Assembly: GCA_903901045.1 (NCBI GenBank)
Contig: CAIUPP010000078.1
Location: forward strand, 1 to 36,553
Direction: 5' to 3'
Source of the DNA: an uncultured Planctomycetota bacterium
Lineage (GTDB): Bacteria > Planctomycetota > Brocadiia > CAIUPP01
Length of the DNA: 36,553 nt
The position numbers and the translations under genes were made by a program. How positions within the stretch are numbered: the first letter of the stretch is position 1; each line of letters opens with the position of its first letter. Shown here piece after piece: positions 26,256 to 34,741 of the stretch. The notes below the pieces were generated by a model, which saw only the letters and a list, made by a program, of their open reading frames with translations, did no database searches and was not told the origin of the DNA.

Positions 26256-26804
26256 ATGAGTAAAACACTGATCGCGTTCGCAGTCGTGATGGCGCTGTCC
26301 CTCGGCATGGCGGCGTGCAAGGAAAAGACTACTTCCGAAGCGGTATCCGACTCTGCCAAGTCGGCCGGACAAGCCACCAGTGACGCCGCGAAGGCCGCGG
26401 GCAACGCCGTTGGCGACGCCGCAAAGACTGCCGGGAACGCCGTTGGCGAAGCGGCAAAGACCACGGGGAATGCCGTTGGCGACGCCGCAAAGGCCACGGC
26501 CGACTACGTGGCTCCTACCAAGGACGCGGCCGTGAAGACCGCCCAGGAAACTCTCGACAAGCTCGACAAGCAGTGGCAGGAGTTGCAGGCCAAGGCCGCG
26601 CCGGCCACCGCCGAAGCCAAGGCGGATTTCCAGAAGGCCAAGGATCAGATGAGCGCCGCCTTCGCCGAAGCCAAGGCGAAGCTCGTCGAAGCCAAGGATG
26701 CCAGCGCCGACGCCTGGCAGAAGAATGTCAAGCCCGCGCTCGACACCGCCGTTGCGAAAGCGCAGAAGCTCTATGACGACGCGGCGGCCAAGTTCAGCAA
26801 ATAG
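26256..26804 (+). CDS. Probable lipoprotein with LEA-like 11-residue repeats
   Basis: A 182-residue exported protein. The signal sequence leads to Cys21 (GMAAC), a plausible though imperfect lipobox. Residues from about 33 to 87 are five eleven-residue repeats of the type AAKxAGNAVGD, the periodic Ala/Lys/Gly/Asp pattern of group 3 LEA proteins and of amphipathic surface helices. The rest is a charged, Ala/Lys-rich helix (likely coiled coil) without aromatic core. GGGAGA at 26244-26249 supports the start. It lies 46 bases after the DUF1328 gene and may belong to the same sigma-54-controlled transcript. A role in protecting or spacing the envelope during water loss is inference. Confidence 0.8.
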   Translation: MSKTLIAFAVVMALSLGMAACKEKTTSEAVSDSAKSAGQATSDAAKAAGNAVGDAAKTAGNAVGEAAKTTGNAVGDAAKATADYVAPTKDAAVKTAQETLDKLDKQWQELQAKAAPATAEAKADFQKAKDQMSAAFAEAKAKLVEAKDASADAWQKNVKPALDTAVAKAQKLYDDAAAKFSK

Positions 26805-26852
26805 CCACACGGGGCGCGGCCGTTTCGCCAACCCCGTCAGAAGAGGTATCCG

Positions 26853-27413
26853 ATGATAGCGCACAAGAGCACAAGCGTAATGAGTTCGTTGCGGAACAGC
26901 CGCGGCTGGACGATTCCCGCGTTGATGGTGGCGATGCTGCCGATCCTGGCGGGCGGCTGTTACGGCGGTTTCCCGTTGACAAAGAAGATCTACGAGTTCA
27001 ACGGGGAGATTTCGCGCCACAAGATCATCCAGACGGTGACGTTCTGGGTCTTCATCATCATCCCGGTCTACGGGATTGGAATGCTCGCCGACGCGATCGT
27101 CTTCAACCTGGTCGAGTTCTGGACCGGCGACAAGCTTCTTTCGGTCGGCCCGATTACGGACATCAACGGAAATACCACCTGCCTGACGCCATCACCGGAT
27201 GGCCGGCAGGCGGTGTTGACCGTGTCGCGCAACGGGAAGGTGCTGGCGCAGGAGTTCTTCGTGAAGGTGTCCGACACGACGTTCGAGGTGCGGGACGCCC
27301 ACGGGACGCTGCAGGGCAAGGTGCTGAAATCGCCGGATGGCGCCATCAGCCTGACCGACCGGAACGGCGCCGTGGTGCGCACGCTGCCGGCGGGCGCCCT
27401 GGCCGCGATGTGA
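26853..27413 (+). CDS. DUF3332 family envelope protein
   Basis: A 186-residue protein with an N-terminal hydrophobic segment ending ILAGGC (lipobox-like), then GGFPLTKKIYEFNGEIS, a second membrane helix TVTFWVFIIIPVYGIGMLAD and the motif VFNLVEFWTGDK. These match my memory of DUF3332, proteins of unknown function in Bacteroidetes and other diderms. The C-terminal half is a small beta-rich domain. AAGAGG at 26841-26846 supports the ATG at 26853; an ATG at 26880 is an alternative. It lies 48 bases after the LEA-like gene. Confidence 0.82.
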   Translation: MIAHKSTSVMSSLRNSRGWTIPALMVAMLPILAGGCYGGFPLTKKIYEFNGEISRHKIIQTVTFWVFIIIPVYGIGMLADAIVFNLVEFWTGDKLLSVGPITDINGNTTCLTPSPDGRQAVLTVSRNGKVLAQEFFVKVSDTTFEVRDAHGTLQGKVLKSPDGAISLTDRNGAVVRTLPAGALAAM

Positions 27414-27642
27414 TCCGACCTGCCCGCAGGCAGGCTGCATTTGACGGGCCGGAACGCGAAGAATGCGTTCAGGGCAGGAGGTAAATAGGCAGAAACTCGA
27501 TCGTGACGTGTCCGACGCCCGCTTGGAGGCAGCGGTCGGAAAGCACGTCGCTCTTTCAAAGAAGGAGGCTTGCCCGGCACTTGTCGCATCGTGGGTGGCG
27601 GCGGTTTCTGAACAGCGTCTGCCTTTACAAGAGGAAAATGAG

Positions 27643-30171
27643 ATGAAGACTGCAATTGCGATTGTGATGACATTGACTTTGGCGATGGTCTCGCTCCGGG
27701 CGGCGACCGCGGCAGGTCCGGACCCCGTTAACTTGGGTTCGACTTCCCATTTCGCGATTCTGTCCGGCGCCGCGATCACCTCTACTGGCGGCGGCATTAT
27801 CAACGGAGACATCGGCGCCAGTCCGATCGCCGGGTCTGCCATAGGCATTCCCCCGGTTCAAGTGAACGGAACCATCTATGAGGTCGACGCCACCGGGACT
27901 GCCGGTCCGAATGTAGTGATTGACCCTACCTTGCTGACGGCGGCCAAGGGGGATTTGACCATCGCGTACAACGACGCCGCCGGGCGAACTCCCGTGCCTT
28001 CGGGAAGCTTCCTGAATCCCAACGACGGGAACATCGGAGGGCTGAACCTCGCCCCCGGCCTCTACAAGTTCACGACCACGGCTTTGATCACGGGGTCGGA
28101 CGTTACCCTCACGGGTGGTCCGGACGATGTCTGGATCTTCCAGTGCGCGCAAGACCTTCAACTAGGCAGTGGAAGGCAAGTCATCCTGGCCGGCGGCGCG
28201 CTGGCGAAGAACATCTTCTGGCAGGTGGGCACTTCGGCGGTCCTGGGCACCTCCTCCATCTTCAAGGGGACCATTCTGGCTGACCAGTCCATCACGATGA
28301 TGAGCACCAGCACGATGGAAGGCAGAGCACTGGCGTTCAGCGGCCAGGTTGCGTTCGACGGCACCGGCGGCACTCTGCCGGCCTTCAATCTGACGGTCAC
28401 CGGCGGAACGGGAAGCGGCCAATATCCCGCCGGCGCGCTCGTGCCGGTCATCGCCACGATCCCGGTCGGGCAGGTTTTCGACGCGTGGAACGGCGACACC
28501 CAGTACCTGGGCGACCCGGCATCCGCGTCAACGATCGTCACCATGCCCCTCAATGACGTTGCGGTCACAGCCACCTTCATCGACGCGCCGCCCGAGACGT
28601 TCACGTTGACCGTGGTCAACGGCACAGGCGGCGGGGCGTACCTCCCCGGGGCGACAGTCCCCGTCGTCGCCGTCATCCCGGTCGGACAAGTCTTTGACAC
28701 GTGGGCCGGCGATATAGCCTACCTGGCCGACGCGACGTTCGCGTCAACCATCGCTACGATGCCCGCCGCCAACATTCTGGTGACGGCCATCTTCAAGGAT
28801 GCGCCCCCCTCCACCTATACGTTGACGGTCGTTAACGGCACAGGCGGCGGGGCGTACGCTTCCGAGACGGTCGTCCCCATCGTCGCCGTGGTTCCGGCTG
28901 GACAGGTCTTCAGCGCGTGGACCGGCGACACGATTTATCTGGCTGACCCGACAGCTGCGTCAACCACCGCCACGATGCCCGAAGCCAATATCGTGGTAAC
29001 CGCCACCTTTACGGAGGCGCCGCCGGAAACCTTCACGCTGACGGTCGTCAACGGCACGGGGGGCGGCGCGTACGTCGCCACAACGATAGTTCCCATTATC
29101 GCCGTTGTCCCGGCGGGTAAAGTCTTCGAGATGTGGGCCGGCGACATCCTTTATGTGGCCGACCCGACCTCCGCGTCGACCACCGTCACCATGCCCGACG
29201 CCAACATCACCGTGTCGGCCATCTTCACCGACATGCTGGGCGATGGCGACATGTTCCTCGCCGAAATGGACTGCACCATCAACTGGGCCAGTCACGCCAA
29301 GAATGTCGACGGGGACAGCCTCTCCGTCAGCGGCCGGATCAACCCGCGCGGAGCCAATCATAATCTGAGCGGCGCCACGGTGACGCTCATCGTCAACGAC
29401 GTGCAGTTGATTCCCGCCGTTCCGCTGGGCACGCGCGGCAGCGCCCGCGGCCACGTCGCCTACACAGTCCAGTTCGACTGGTTGAGCGGCGCGTACTCCT
29501 TCATCGTGAGGGGGCTTGATTTGCGCGCGGCGACCGGCGCACCGAACGTGACCGGCAGGACGCTCCTGAATCTGCCCATGAGCCTGTCGATCCAAACCGC
29601 GGGCCTGGATATTCCGCTGGTGGCGGGGACGTTCGAGTGCCCCTGCGCGACCACGGCCGGCAAGGCCTCCCGAATCACTTTTAACAACAAGTCGAACCGC
29701 ACCCTCACCGGACTGTACCTGTGCACCACGACCCTGGTGCAGCAGCAGGGCAACGCCGAGCCGGGCGCCCAGGCTGCGCGGAGTGGCGCCGTACACAACA
29801 TCAAGGTGGAAGGTGTGATCGAGACGCTGGGCGGCGGGGCGGTAAATCCCACCGGCGACATTACGGTCAAGCTCGGTGATGCAACGCTGCTGATCCCGTT
29901 CGAGCAGATGTCCGAACGCGGCAGCGTCTGGTCCTACAAGGGAGCCGGCCCGGGCATTACCGGGTTCTCCCTGGACAACGGCAAGCACACGTTCTCCCTG
30001 TCGGCCTCCAAGGTGGAGGATACCGGCATCCCGCTCACGGGACAGGGCGCGCCGAAGTCGTACCGGCTCGATATCCAGTTGCAGATGCAGACCGAGGGTG
30101 GCGCGATGGGATTCGACAGCACTGTCGAAATCCTGCGGCCATTCAGCAGCGACTGGACCTGGAGGCGCTAA
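27643..30171 (+). CDS. DUF3494 'ice-binding' protein with InlB-type repeats
   Basis: An 842-residue secreted protein. A signal peptide (residues 1-27, ATAAGP) is followed by a DUF3494 domain to about 245 (LGSTSHFAILSGAAITSTGG, GDIGASP, LAPGLYKF, VWIFQ, KNIFWQVG, FKGTILA), a beta-helix fold that binds ice in several microbes but is widespread outside cold habitats. Residues 248-535 are four divergent InlB B-repeats (FTLTVVNGTGGGAY ... MPxANIxVTAxF), each 72 residues. The C-terminal 300 residues are two similar beta domains (about 545-660 and 700-830) that I do not recognise. The open frame extends to 27463, but GAGGAA at 27631-27636 and the signal peptide choose 27643. It is probably an adhesin or surface protein. 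Confidence 0.88.
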   Translation: MKTAIAIVMTLTLAMVSLRAATAAGPDPVNLGSTSHFAILSGAAITSTGGGIINGDIGASPIAGSAIGIPPVQVNGTIYEVDATGTAGPNVVIDPTLLTAAKGDLTIAYNDAAGRTPVPSGSFLNPNDGNIGGLNLAPGLYKFTTTALITGSDVTLTGGPDDVWIFQCAQDLQLGSGRQVILAGGALAKNIFWQVGTSAVLGTSSIFKGTILADQSITMMSTSTMEGRALAFSGQVAFDGTGGTLPAFNLTVTGGTGSGQYPAGALVPVIATIPVGQVFDAWNGDTQYLGDPASASTIVTMPLNDVAVTATFIDAPPETFTLTVVNGTGGGAYLPGATVPVVAVIPVGQVFDTWAGDIAYLADATFASTIATMPAANILVTAIFKDAPPSTYTLTVVNGTGGGAYASETVVPIVAVVPAGQVFSAWTGDTIYLADPTAASTTATMPEANIVVTATFTEAPPETFTLTVVNGTGGGAYVATTIVPIIAVVPAGKVFEMWAGDILYVADPTSASTTVTMPDANITVSAIFTDMLGDGDMFLAEMDCTINWASHAKNVDGDSLSVSGRINPRGANHNLSGATVTLIVNDVQLIPAVPLGTRGSARGHVAYTVQFDWLSGAYSFIVRGLDLRAATGAPNVTGRTLLNLPMSLSIQTAGLDIPLVAGTFECPCATTAGKASRITFNNKSNRTLTGLYLCTTTLVQQQGNAEPGAQAARSGAVHNIKVEGVIETLGGGAVNPTGDITVKLGDATLLIPFEQMSERGSVWSYKGAGPGITGFSLDNGKHTFSLSASKVEDTGIPLTGQGAPKSYRLDIQLQMQTEGGAMGFDSTVEILRPFSSDWTWRR
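28384..29247 (+). repeat. Four tandem 216-bp repeats in the ice-binding-like gene
   Basis: Equivalent codons fall at 28384, 28600, 28816 and 29032, an exact 216-base period encoding 72 residues each. Units 2-4 are most alike (VNGTGGGAY is identical in all three); unit 1 has diverged (VTGGTGSGQY). Confidence 0.85.
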
Positions 30172-30189
30172 CGCGCGCGAGTTGAAAAA

Positions 30190-30219
30190 GCCGGCGCACT
30201 CCGTCCGGGGTGCGCCGGC
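30190..30219. terminator. Hairpin after the ice-binding-like gene
   Basis: A perfect ten-base stem, GCCGGCGCAC (30190-30199) and GTGCGCCGGC (30210-30219). An A tract precedes it but no T run follows, so on the + strand it is only terminator-like. Confidence 0.45.
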
Positions 30220-30301
30220 CCGCATGAGAGAGCCGCTGAACGGATGATGCGCGAAGCGGGTACGTCACATCCATAGTCCTCCTTTTTGAAAGAGAGAAGA
30301 G

Positions 30302-30721
30302 ATGAAGAGTGTAATGGCGATTCTTGTGGCGTTGGCCTTGGTGACGGCGTCGGGATGTTGGTTCGGTGGCACGAAGGAAAGTCCCCAGGGCGGGATCGTG
30401 CCCCAGGATGAAGGATTCAGCATCACCGTCCCGGCCTCCAACACAATCAAGCAGGGTGCGGGCATGACGGTGGCCGTCACGCTGAACAGGGGTCCGTATT
30501 TCAAGCAGGACGTGCATCTGGACATCAACGTCAAGCCGGAGGGCATCACGGTGACTCCGACCACCCTTCTGGTCAAAGCCAGCGAGAAGCCTCTGATACA
30601 CCTCCAGATTCTGGCGGCCAGGGAAGCGGCGCTCGGCGAGTATCGCATCTCCGTCAAGGCAACGCCGGAAACCGGGGAGCCGACCTCGACCACGTTCACG
30701 GTGACAACGGTCACTCCGTAA
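30302..30721 (+). CDS. Small lipoprotein with Ig-like beta domain
   Basis: A 139-residue protein with a signal sequence and lipobox-like VTASGC at residues 14-19. The mature part is a single beta-sandwich-like domain (ITVPASNTIKQGAGMTVAVTL ... YRISVKATPETGEPTSTTFTV), of the sort found in bacterial surface or periplasmic Ig-like modules. A purine-rich AGAGAGAAGAG stretch before the ATG serves as ribosome binding site. No enzyme motif is present and I do not recognise a named family. It precedes the transporter gene, from which it is separated by a strong hairpin. Confidence 0.75.
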   Translation: MKSVMAILVALALVTASGCWFGGTKESPQGGIVPQDEGFSITVPASNTIKQGAGMTVAVTLNRGPYFKQDVHLDINVKPEGITVTPTTLLVKASEKPLIHLQILAAREAALGEYRISVKATPETGEPTSTTFTVTTVTP

Positions 30722-30741
30722 ATGTCGCACGATGCGCTCGT

Positions 30742-30769
30742 AGCGCCGCCCGCTTCGGCGGGCGGCGCT
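30742..30769. terminator. Perfect TTCG-loop hairpin between lipoprotein and transporter genes
   Basis: AGCGCCGCCCGC (30742-30753), loop TTCG, then the exact complement (30758-30769). A twelve-pair GC stem closed by a very stable tetraloop. It lies 20 bases after the lipoprotein stop. No T tract follows. Confidence 0.5.
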
Positions 30770-30820
30770 GAGCGCGCGTCGCACGGCTTGTTCTCGCGAT
30801 TGCATTGTTTTATCAGAGAC

Positions 30821-31963
30821 ATGGAGATGGAAGACAAAGGACGGCTGTCCAAGACGATCCCGATCCTCCTCACGGCGGCCGCGCTGGTGGTGATTATCGC
30901 CGGCTTGCGCGCCGGTCGCGAACTCGTCGTGCCGTTTCTGTTGGCGGTGTTCATCGCCGTTCTCTGCATGCCCCTCCTCGCCTGGCTGCGGCGCAGGGGA
31001 GTGCCGAACCTTCTGGCGGCGTTCCTGATCGTCGCCGCATTTCTCGCGATCGGTTCGGCCCTGGCGGTCTTCGTGGGAATGTCCGTGAACGATTTCATCC
31101 GGGCCTTGCCGGACTACCAGTCCCGCATGAGCACGGAGACCGTGTCCTTTCTGGACTGGCTCAGGAGCAAGCATGTCGACGTGTCGGCGCAGGGGCTTCT
31201 CGATTACGTGACCCCCAGCAGGGCCATGAGTCTCACCGCCAGTGTCGTCTCCGGCCTGGGCGTGCTGCTCGGCAACGGGCTGCTGATTCTCTTCATCGTG
31301 GGGTTCATCCTGATCGAAGCATCCAGCTTGCCTCTCAAGCTGCGCGCGGCGGTCCGCAATCCGGAAAAGACGCTGGCCGCCTTCGAGAAGTTCGGCAAGA
31401 CCGCGCAGCGGTATCTGTTCATCAAGACGCTCACCAGCGCGGCGACGGGGTTTGGGATCTGGCTCTGCCTTACGATCGTCGGGGTGGATTACGCGGTGAT
31501 CTGGGGGCTGCTCGCGTTCCTGCTCAACTTCGTGCCCTATATCGGGGGCACGCTGGCCACGGTGCCGCCGGTGCTGCTGGCCCTCATTCAGTTGGGGGTG
31601 GGGCCCGCGATATGGACGACGTTCGGATGCGTGGTCGTCAATACGACCATCGCCATTCTGGAACCTATGCTTCTGGCCGGGGGCGGGGGAGGATTGTCGG
31701 CGCTGGTCGTGTTCCTTTCACTGGTCTTCTGGGGCTGGGTGCTGGGGCCGATCGGCGCCATTCTGTCGGTGCCGCTGACGACCCTCGTCAAGATCGCCCT
31801 TGAGAACCATGAGGACTCCCGCTGGGTCGCCACGATGCTCGGCTCCGTCCGCCCCGGCGGACCGCCGGGTCATCCTGCCCCTGCGCCTGATGTGGCAGTG
31901 AAATCAGAAGTGATGGAGAAGAGAGGCAAAGAAGAGCCGATGCGCGGCGTGATGATGAACTGA
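30821..31963 (+). CDS. AI-2E family transporter (UPF0118/PerM type)
   Basis: A 380-residue membrane protein of the AI-2E exporter family. It has two N-terminal helix pairs (PILLTAAALVVIIAGLRAGRELVVPFLLAVFIAVL), a central amphipathic soluble region, and the conserved C-terminal block FLLNFVPYIGGTLATVPP and LGPIGAILSVPLTTLVKI. Family members export autoinducer-2 or, in some cases, act as Na+/H+ antiporters; substrate cannot be told here. The frame is open back to 30722, but that part translates the hairpin at 30742-30769, so I use the ATG at 30821 (30827 also possible). Confidence 0.9.
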   Translation: MEMEDKGRLSKTIPILLTAAALVVIIAGLRAGRELVVPFLLAVFIAVLCMPLLAWLRRRGVPNLLAAFLIVAAFLAIGSALAVFVGMSVNDFIRALPDYQSRMSTETVSFLDWLRSKHVDVSAQGLLDYVTPSRAMSLTASVVSGLGVLLGNGLLILFIVGFILIEASSLPLKLRAAVRNPEKTLAAFEKFGKTAQRYLFIKTLTSAATGFGIWLCLTIVGVDYAVIWGLLAFLLNFVPYIGGTLATVPPVLLALIQLGVGPAIWTTFGCVVVNTTIAILEPMLLAGGGGGLSALVVFLSLVFWGWVLGPIGAILSVPLTTLVKIALENHEDSRWVATMLGSVRPGGPPGHPAPAPDVAVKSEVMEKRGKEEPMRGVMMN

Positions 31964-32034
31964 GGGATCGCGTGAGTCGTTAACCCCGGATTTCTGACGC
32001 TCCGAGTCGGAACCCCGGGTCAAGGAAGAACAAA

Positions 32035-32382
32035 ATGGCAAAGTACGTTGTCTTATGGGCCAGTCACAAACAAGCCATCGTCGTCACGATCGTGGACGGC
32101 GTGGAGGAGATCCTGCGCGTCAAATCCAAGTCCCAGGCGGGCGTGGGAGAGGAACCGTGGCGGCATCGGCGCGCGTACTACCGGGAAGTGATCCGCGCGA
32201 TCCAGGACGCGCAGGAGATATTCATCTTCGGGCCCGCGCAGGCCAAGATGGAGTTGAAGAACGAAATCCTCAAATGGACGCCGCTCTCCCACCGAGTCGT
32301 AGGGACTGAAGCGGCAAGCAGGATGACCGAGAAACAACTGATCGCGCGCGCCAGAGAGATTTGCGGGTCGCGGGATGTTTGA
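32035..32382 (+). CDS. Small protein resembling eRF1/Pelota C-terminal domain
   Basis: A 115-residue cytosolic protein. The first strands (MAKYVVLWASHKQAIVVTIVDG) and the later QEIFIFGPAQAKMELKNEIL followed by RVVGTEAASRMTEKQLIARARE match a family of small bacterial proteins that I recall as looking like the third domain of eRF1/Pelota-type release factors. The N-terminal half is usually His-rich; here it has EEPWRHRRAYYREV. AAGGAAG at 32022-32028 is the ribosome binding site. It is followed by the phosphodiesterase gene after 19 bases. Related proteins are sometimes found near stress genes; a role in ribosome rescue is not shown. Confidence 0.65.
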   Translation: MAKYVVLWASHKQAIVVTIVDGVEEILRVKSKSQAGVGEEPWRHRRAYYREVIRAIQDAQEIFIFGPAQAKMELKNEILKWTPLSHRVVGTEAASRMTEKQLIARAREICGSRDV

Positions 32383-32401
32383 AAGAATGAGAGAAGAGGA
32401 T

Positions 32402-34741
32402 ATGGCAGAGCACTGCGAGCATCGTCGAACTAGCGCCCATAATGCATGGACCTTACTCGTTATGGGCGTCGTCGCCGGCGTCCTGGGTTTCGCCGGCGGC
32501 TGCGCAACCGTGGAGCGAGTGGAACCCGTTGTGCCGGGGACTTTCGCCGTGCCCGCCAATCAGGCCTGGACTTCCACGGGTATCGCCCTCGAACTCAAGC
32601 AGAAGTTGCTCATCGAGGAGGTTGAACACCCGCGGCAAGTCCTCATCAAGGGAATCAAGTGGCAAACGGTCACCGCGCGCGGGACTTATCTCTTCGACGT
32701 TGAGACCGGCCCCTACCCGCTGGAACCCGACCGCGTCCATGGCGACACTCGCTATCCCGGTTATTGTCTCATCGGCCGGATCGGCGAGGATGGCGTTCCG
32801 TTCTTCGTGGGAACGCACTTCCAGGGTCTGGCGCCGCAGGCGGGCACTTTGTGGCTTGGCATCAACGACCCAACGCCGCAACTGAACCGCGGCGACTTCC
32901 GGTGCCGGATATCCACGGATTACCCCGACGCCCCGGAGCCCGCGCCGGCATTCACCGAGGCGGAAACACGCACCGAGGCGCTGGATAACCCCGAGGCGCC
33001 CAAGCCCGTTCCGAAGCCGGCCAAGCCTCTGGAGCAGCCGAAGCCGGTCCCCGACGCCAACGTGGTCATTATCTACGTGGACGGCTTGCGCCCGGACGTC
33101 GTGGTGGAGATGGCGCAGTGGGGCCAAATGCCGAACTTCCGCGAGCTCTTCCTGGACAACGGCTCGTGGGTGCGCAATTCCTTCAGCGTTCTTCCCTCGC
33201 TCACGCTGACCAACTTCTCATCCATGATCACCGGCGACTACTCCAATCGCAACGGGGTCAAGATGCAGGCCTACTATGATCGCAAGGCCAACGTCTACGT
33301 CGACGGACTCAGCGTCCGTTACTTCACGCGCTTTGCCGACGAATTGAAGGCGCGCGGGGTGAAGGCGATCTACGACTATTTCCCGGACACTTTCAGCAGC
33401 ACGGCGATGCCATACGAGCCGCTCCGGGCAAACGTGCTTCAGTTGAATCTGGCGGAGTGGTTGCACCGCGCCGTGAACGCGGCCAATTACGCCAGCAACA
33501 TCAGGAACAAGATGGACGAGGTGCAGACGCGCTACGCGCTGGACCTGGCGTCCTCGCCGAAGGTCAAAGTGATGCTGGTCTGGCTGCCGGGCAACGACGT
33601 GGTCAGCGAGCAGACCCCGCACGGGCAGTTTGGCGGCGCGCGCCCGACCATCGCCCGCATGGATGGAGACCTCGGCCAGATCGTGGAGCGGTTGAAAATA
33701 CGGCACCGGTTCGAGAACACCTATTTCATCCTCGTCTCCGACCACGGGCACGCAGGCGGGCATGACATCGTCAACCAGCGCTTTGACGTGAAGCGCGAGG
33801 TCTTCCACGCGTACTTGCAGATGAACGTGGTCGGAGCCTGGTATCGGTTCAACTATCCCGGCGCGCCGAAGAGCCGCCTGGGCGCGGTCGCCGACTACGA
33901 CGGCGCGGTGGGCATCTTCATTCCGCTGGGGAGCGTGGACTCGGGCGACCTTTCAACTCCCAACACGTATGAACAATTGGCCCATTACGGCCTCGCGGAC
34001 GGCAGCCAGGTGAACGCCGTCGAACTTTTTGCCGAGTACAGCGCGATGGGGCGGTGGCCGTTGAAGGACACCTCGAAACGGCCTGTGGATTTCGCCGTGG
34101 CGAAGGTGGACGCCGATACCGTGCTGCTCTACAAGACCATGGACCGCCAGGCGCTGATCCGCGCGCGCCTCAACGCCGACGGCATCTTCGAGTTCAAATA
34201 TGAACCGGTGCGCCACTACGAGACCGGCCAGCCGGTCGAACCCATTACCACCGGCGACCCGCTGGGGTATCTGGACAGCGAGGCGTTCCGCAAGGAAGTC
34301 CGCAACGTGCCGCGCTGGATGGCAGGCTATCACACCGGCACGGAGTGGCTGCAGGCGACCTACAGAACGGAATATCCCGGGTGCGTTAACTCCCTGAACC
34401 TCTACTTCCGGTGGGACGGCCCCGTGACCAAAGACTCGCCCGTCCCCTCTCAACCGGGCATCCTGCTGTTTGCGAGCAAGGGGTGGGTGTTCGAGCCGAA
34501 GATCAACCTGGCCAACGTGCATGAGGACACGCTCGGCAGTCGCCACGGCATGGCCTTCCGCGAGGCGACCAACAACTGCCTCTTCGTTTCCGGGCCGGGA
34601 ATCCGCAAAGGCGTGATCATAGAATCGCCGCACCGGATGGTGGACATCATGCCGACCGTCCTTCAGATGATGGGCCGGGACCCGAACAGCGCGGAGATGG
34701 ACGGCCGTCCAATCCGTGAAATCTGGGAGGGTCTCCAGTGA
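32402..34741 (+). CDS. Lipoprotein with LecA-like domain and alkaline-phosphatase-type phosphodiesterase domain
   Basis: A 779-residue exported protein. A hydrophobic segment ends in FAGGC (Cys34). Residues 40-170 resemble LecA/PA-IL-like beta domains (VPANQAWTSTGIAL, then YCLIGRIGEDGVPFFVG and GTLWLGINDP). A Pro/Ala/Lys linker follows, then from about 218 an alkaline phosphatase superfamily, type I phosphodiesterase/nucleotide pyrophosphatase domain. Metal and nucleophile sites are visible: IYVDGLRPD, the Thr/Ser-rich PSLTLTNFSSMITGDYSNRNG, a D...H pair in GNDVVSEQTPHG, and VSDHGHAGGHD. The substrate could be a nucleotide, phospholipid headgroup or phosphonate. The frame is also open from 32375; the 32402 ATG has GAGAAG upstream. 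It overlaps the next gene by four bases. Confidence 0.82.
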   Translation: MAEHCEHRRTSAHNAWTLLVMGVVAGVLGFAGGCATVERVEPVVPGTFAVPANQAWTSTGIALELKQKLLIEEVEHPRQVLIKGIKWQTVTARGTYLFDVETGPYPLEPDRVHGDTRYPGYCLIGRIGEDGVPFFVGTHFQGLAPQAGTLWLGINDPTPQLNRGDFRCRISTDYPDAPEPAPAFTEAETRTEALDNPEAPKPVPKPAKPLEQPKPVPDANVVIIYVDGLRPDVVVEMAQWGQMPNFRELFLDNGSWVRNSFSVLPSLTLTNFSSMITGDYSNRNGVKMQAYYDRKANVYVDGLSVRYFTRFADELKARGVKAIYDYFPDTFSSTAMPYEPLRANVLQLNLAEWLHRAVNAANYASNIRNKMDEVQTRYALDLASSPKVKVMLVWLPGNDVVSEQTPHGQFGGARPTIARMDGDLGQIVERLKIRHRFENTYFILVSDHGHAGGHDIVNQRFDVKREVFHAYLQMNVVGAWYRFNYPGAPKSRLGAVADYDGAVGIFIPLGSVDSGDLSTPNTYEQLAHYGLADGSQVNAVELFAEYSAMGRWPLKDTSKRPVDFAVAKVDADTVLLYKTMDRQALIRARLNADGIFEFKYEPVRHYETGQPVEPITTGDPLGYLDSEAFRKEVRNVPRWMAGYHTGTEWLQATYRTEYPGCVNSLNLYFRWDGPVTKDSPVPSQPGILLFASKGWVFEPKINLANVHEDTLGSRHGMAFREATNNCLFVSGPGIRKGVIIESPHRMVDIMPTVLQMMGRDPNSAEMDGRPIREIWEGLQ

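Noticed and set aside
27593-27612. A possible sigma-54 promoter before the ice-binding-like gene (CCGGCACTTGTCGCA)
   Set aside because: The GG-to-GC distance is two bases too short, and no copy of the 27-bp upstream block is present.
27414-27642. A possible riboswitch in the leader of the ice-binding-like gene
   Set aside because: There are small hairpins (27419-27434; GAACGC/GCGTTC at 27452-27470) and an AGGAGGT without a start codon, but no riboswitch consensus such as GEMM could be matched.
30143-30274. A 43-codon minus-strand frame with AAGGAGG before its ATG
   Set aside because: It reads straight through the hairpin at 30190-30219 and into the end of the ice-binding-like gene; the peptide is Arg/Ser-rich without features. 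The ribosome binding site is probably fortuitous.
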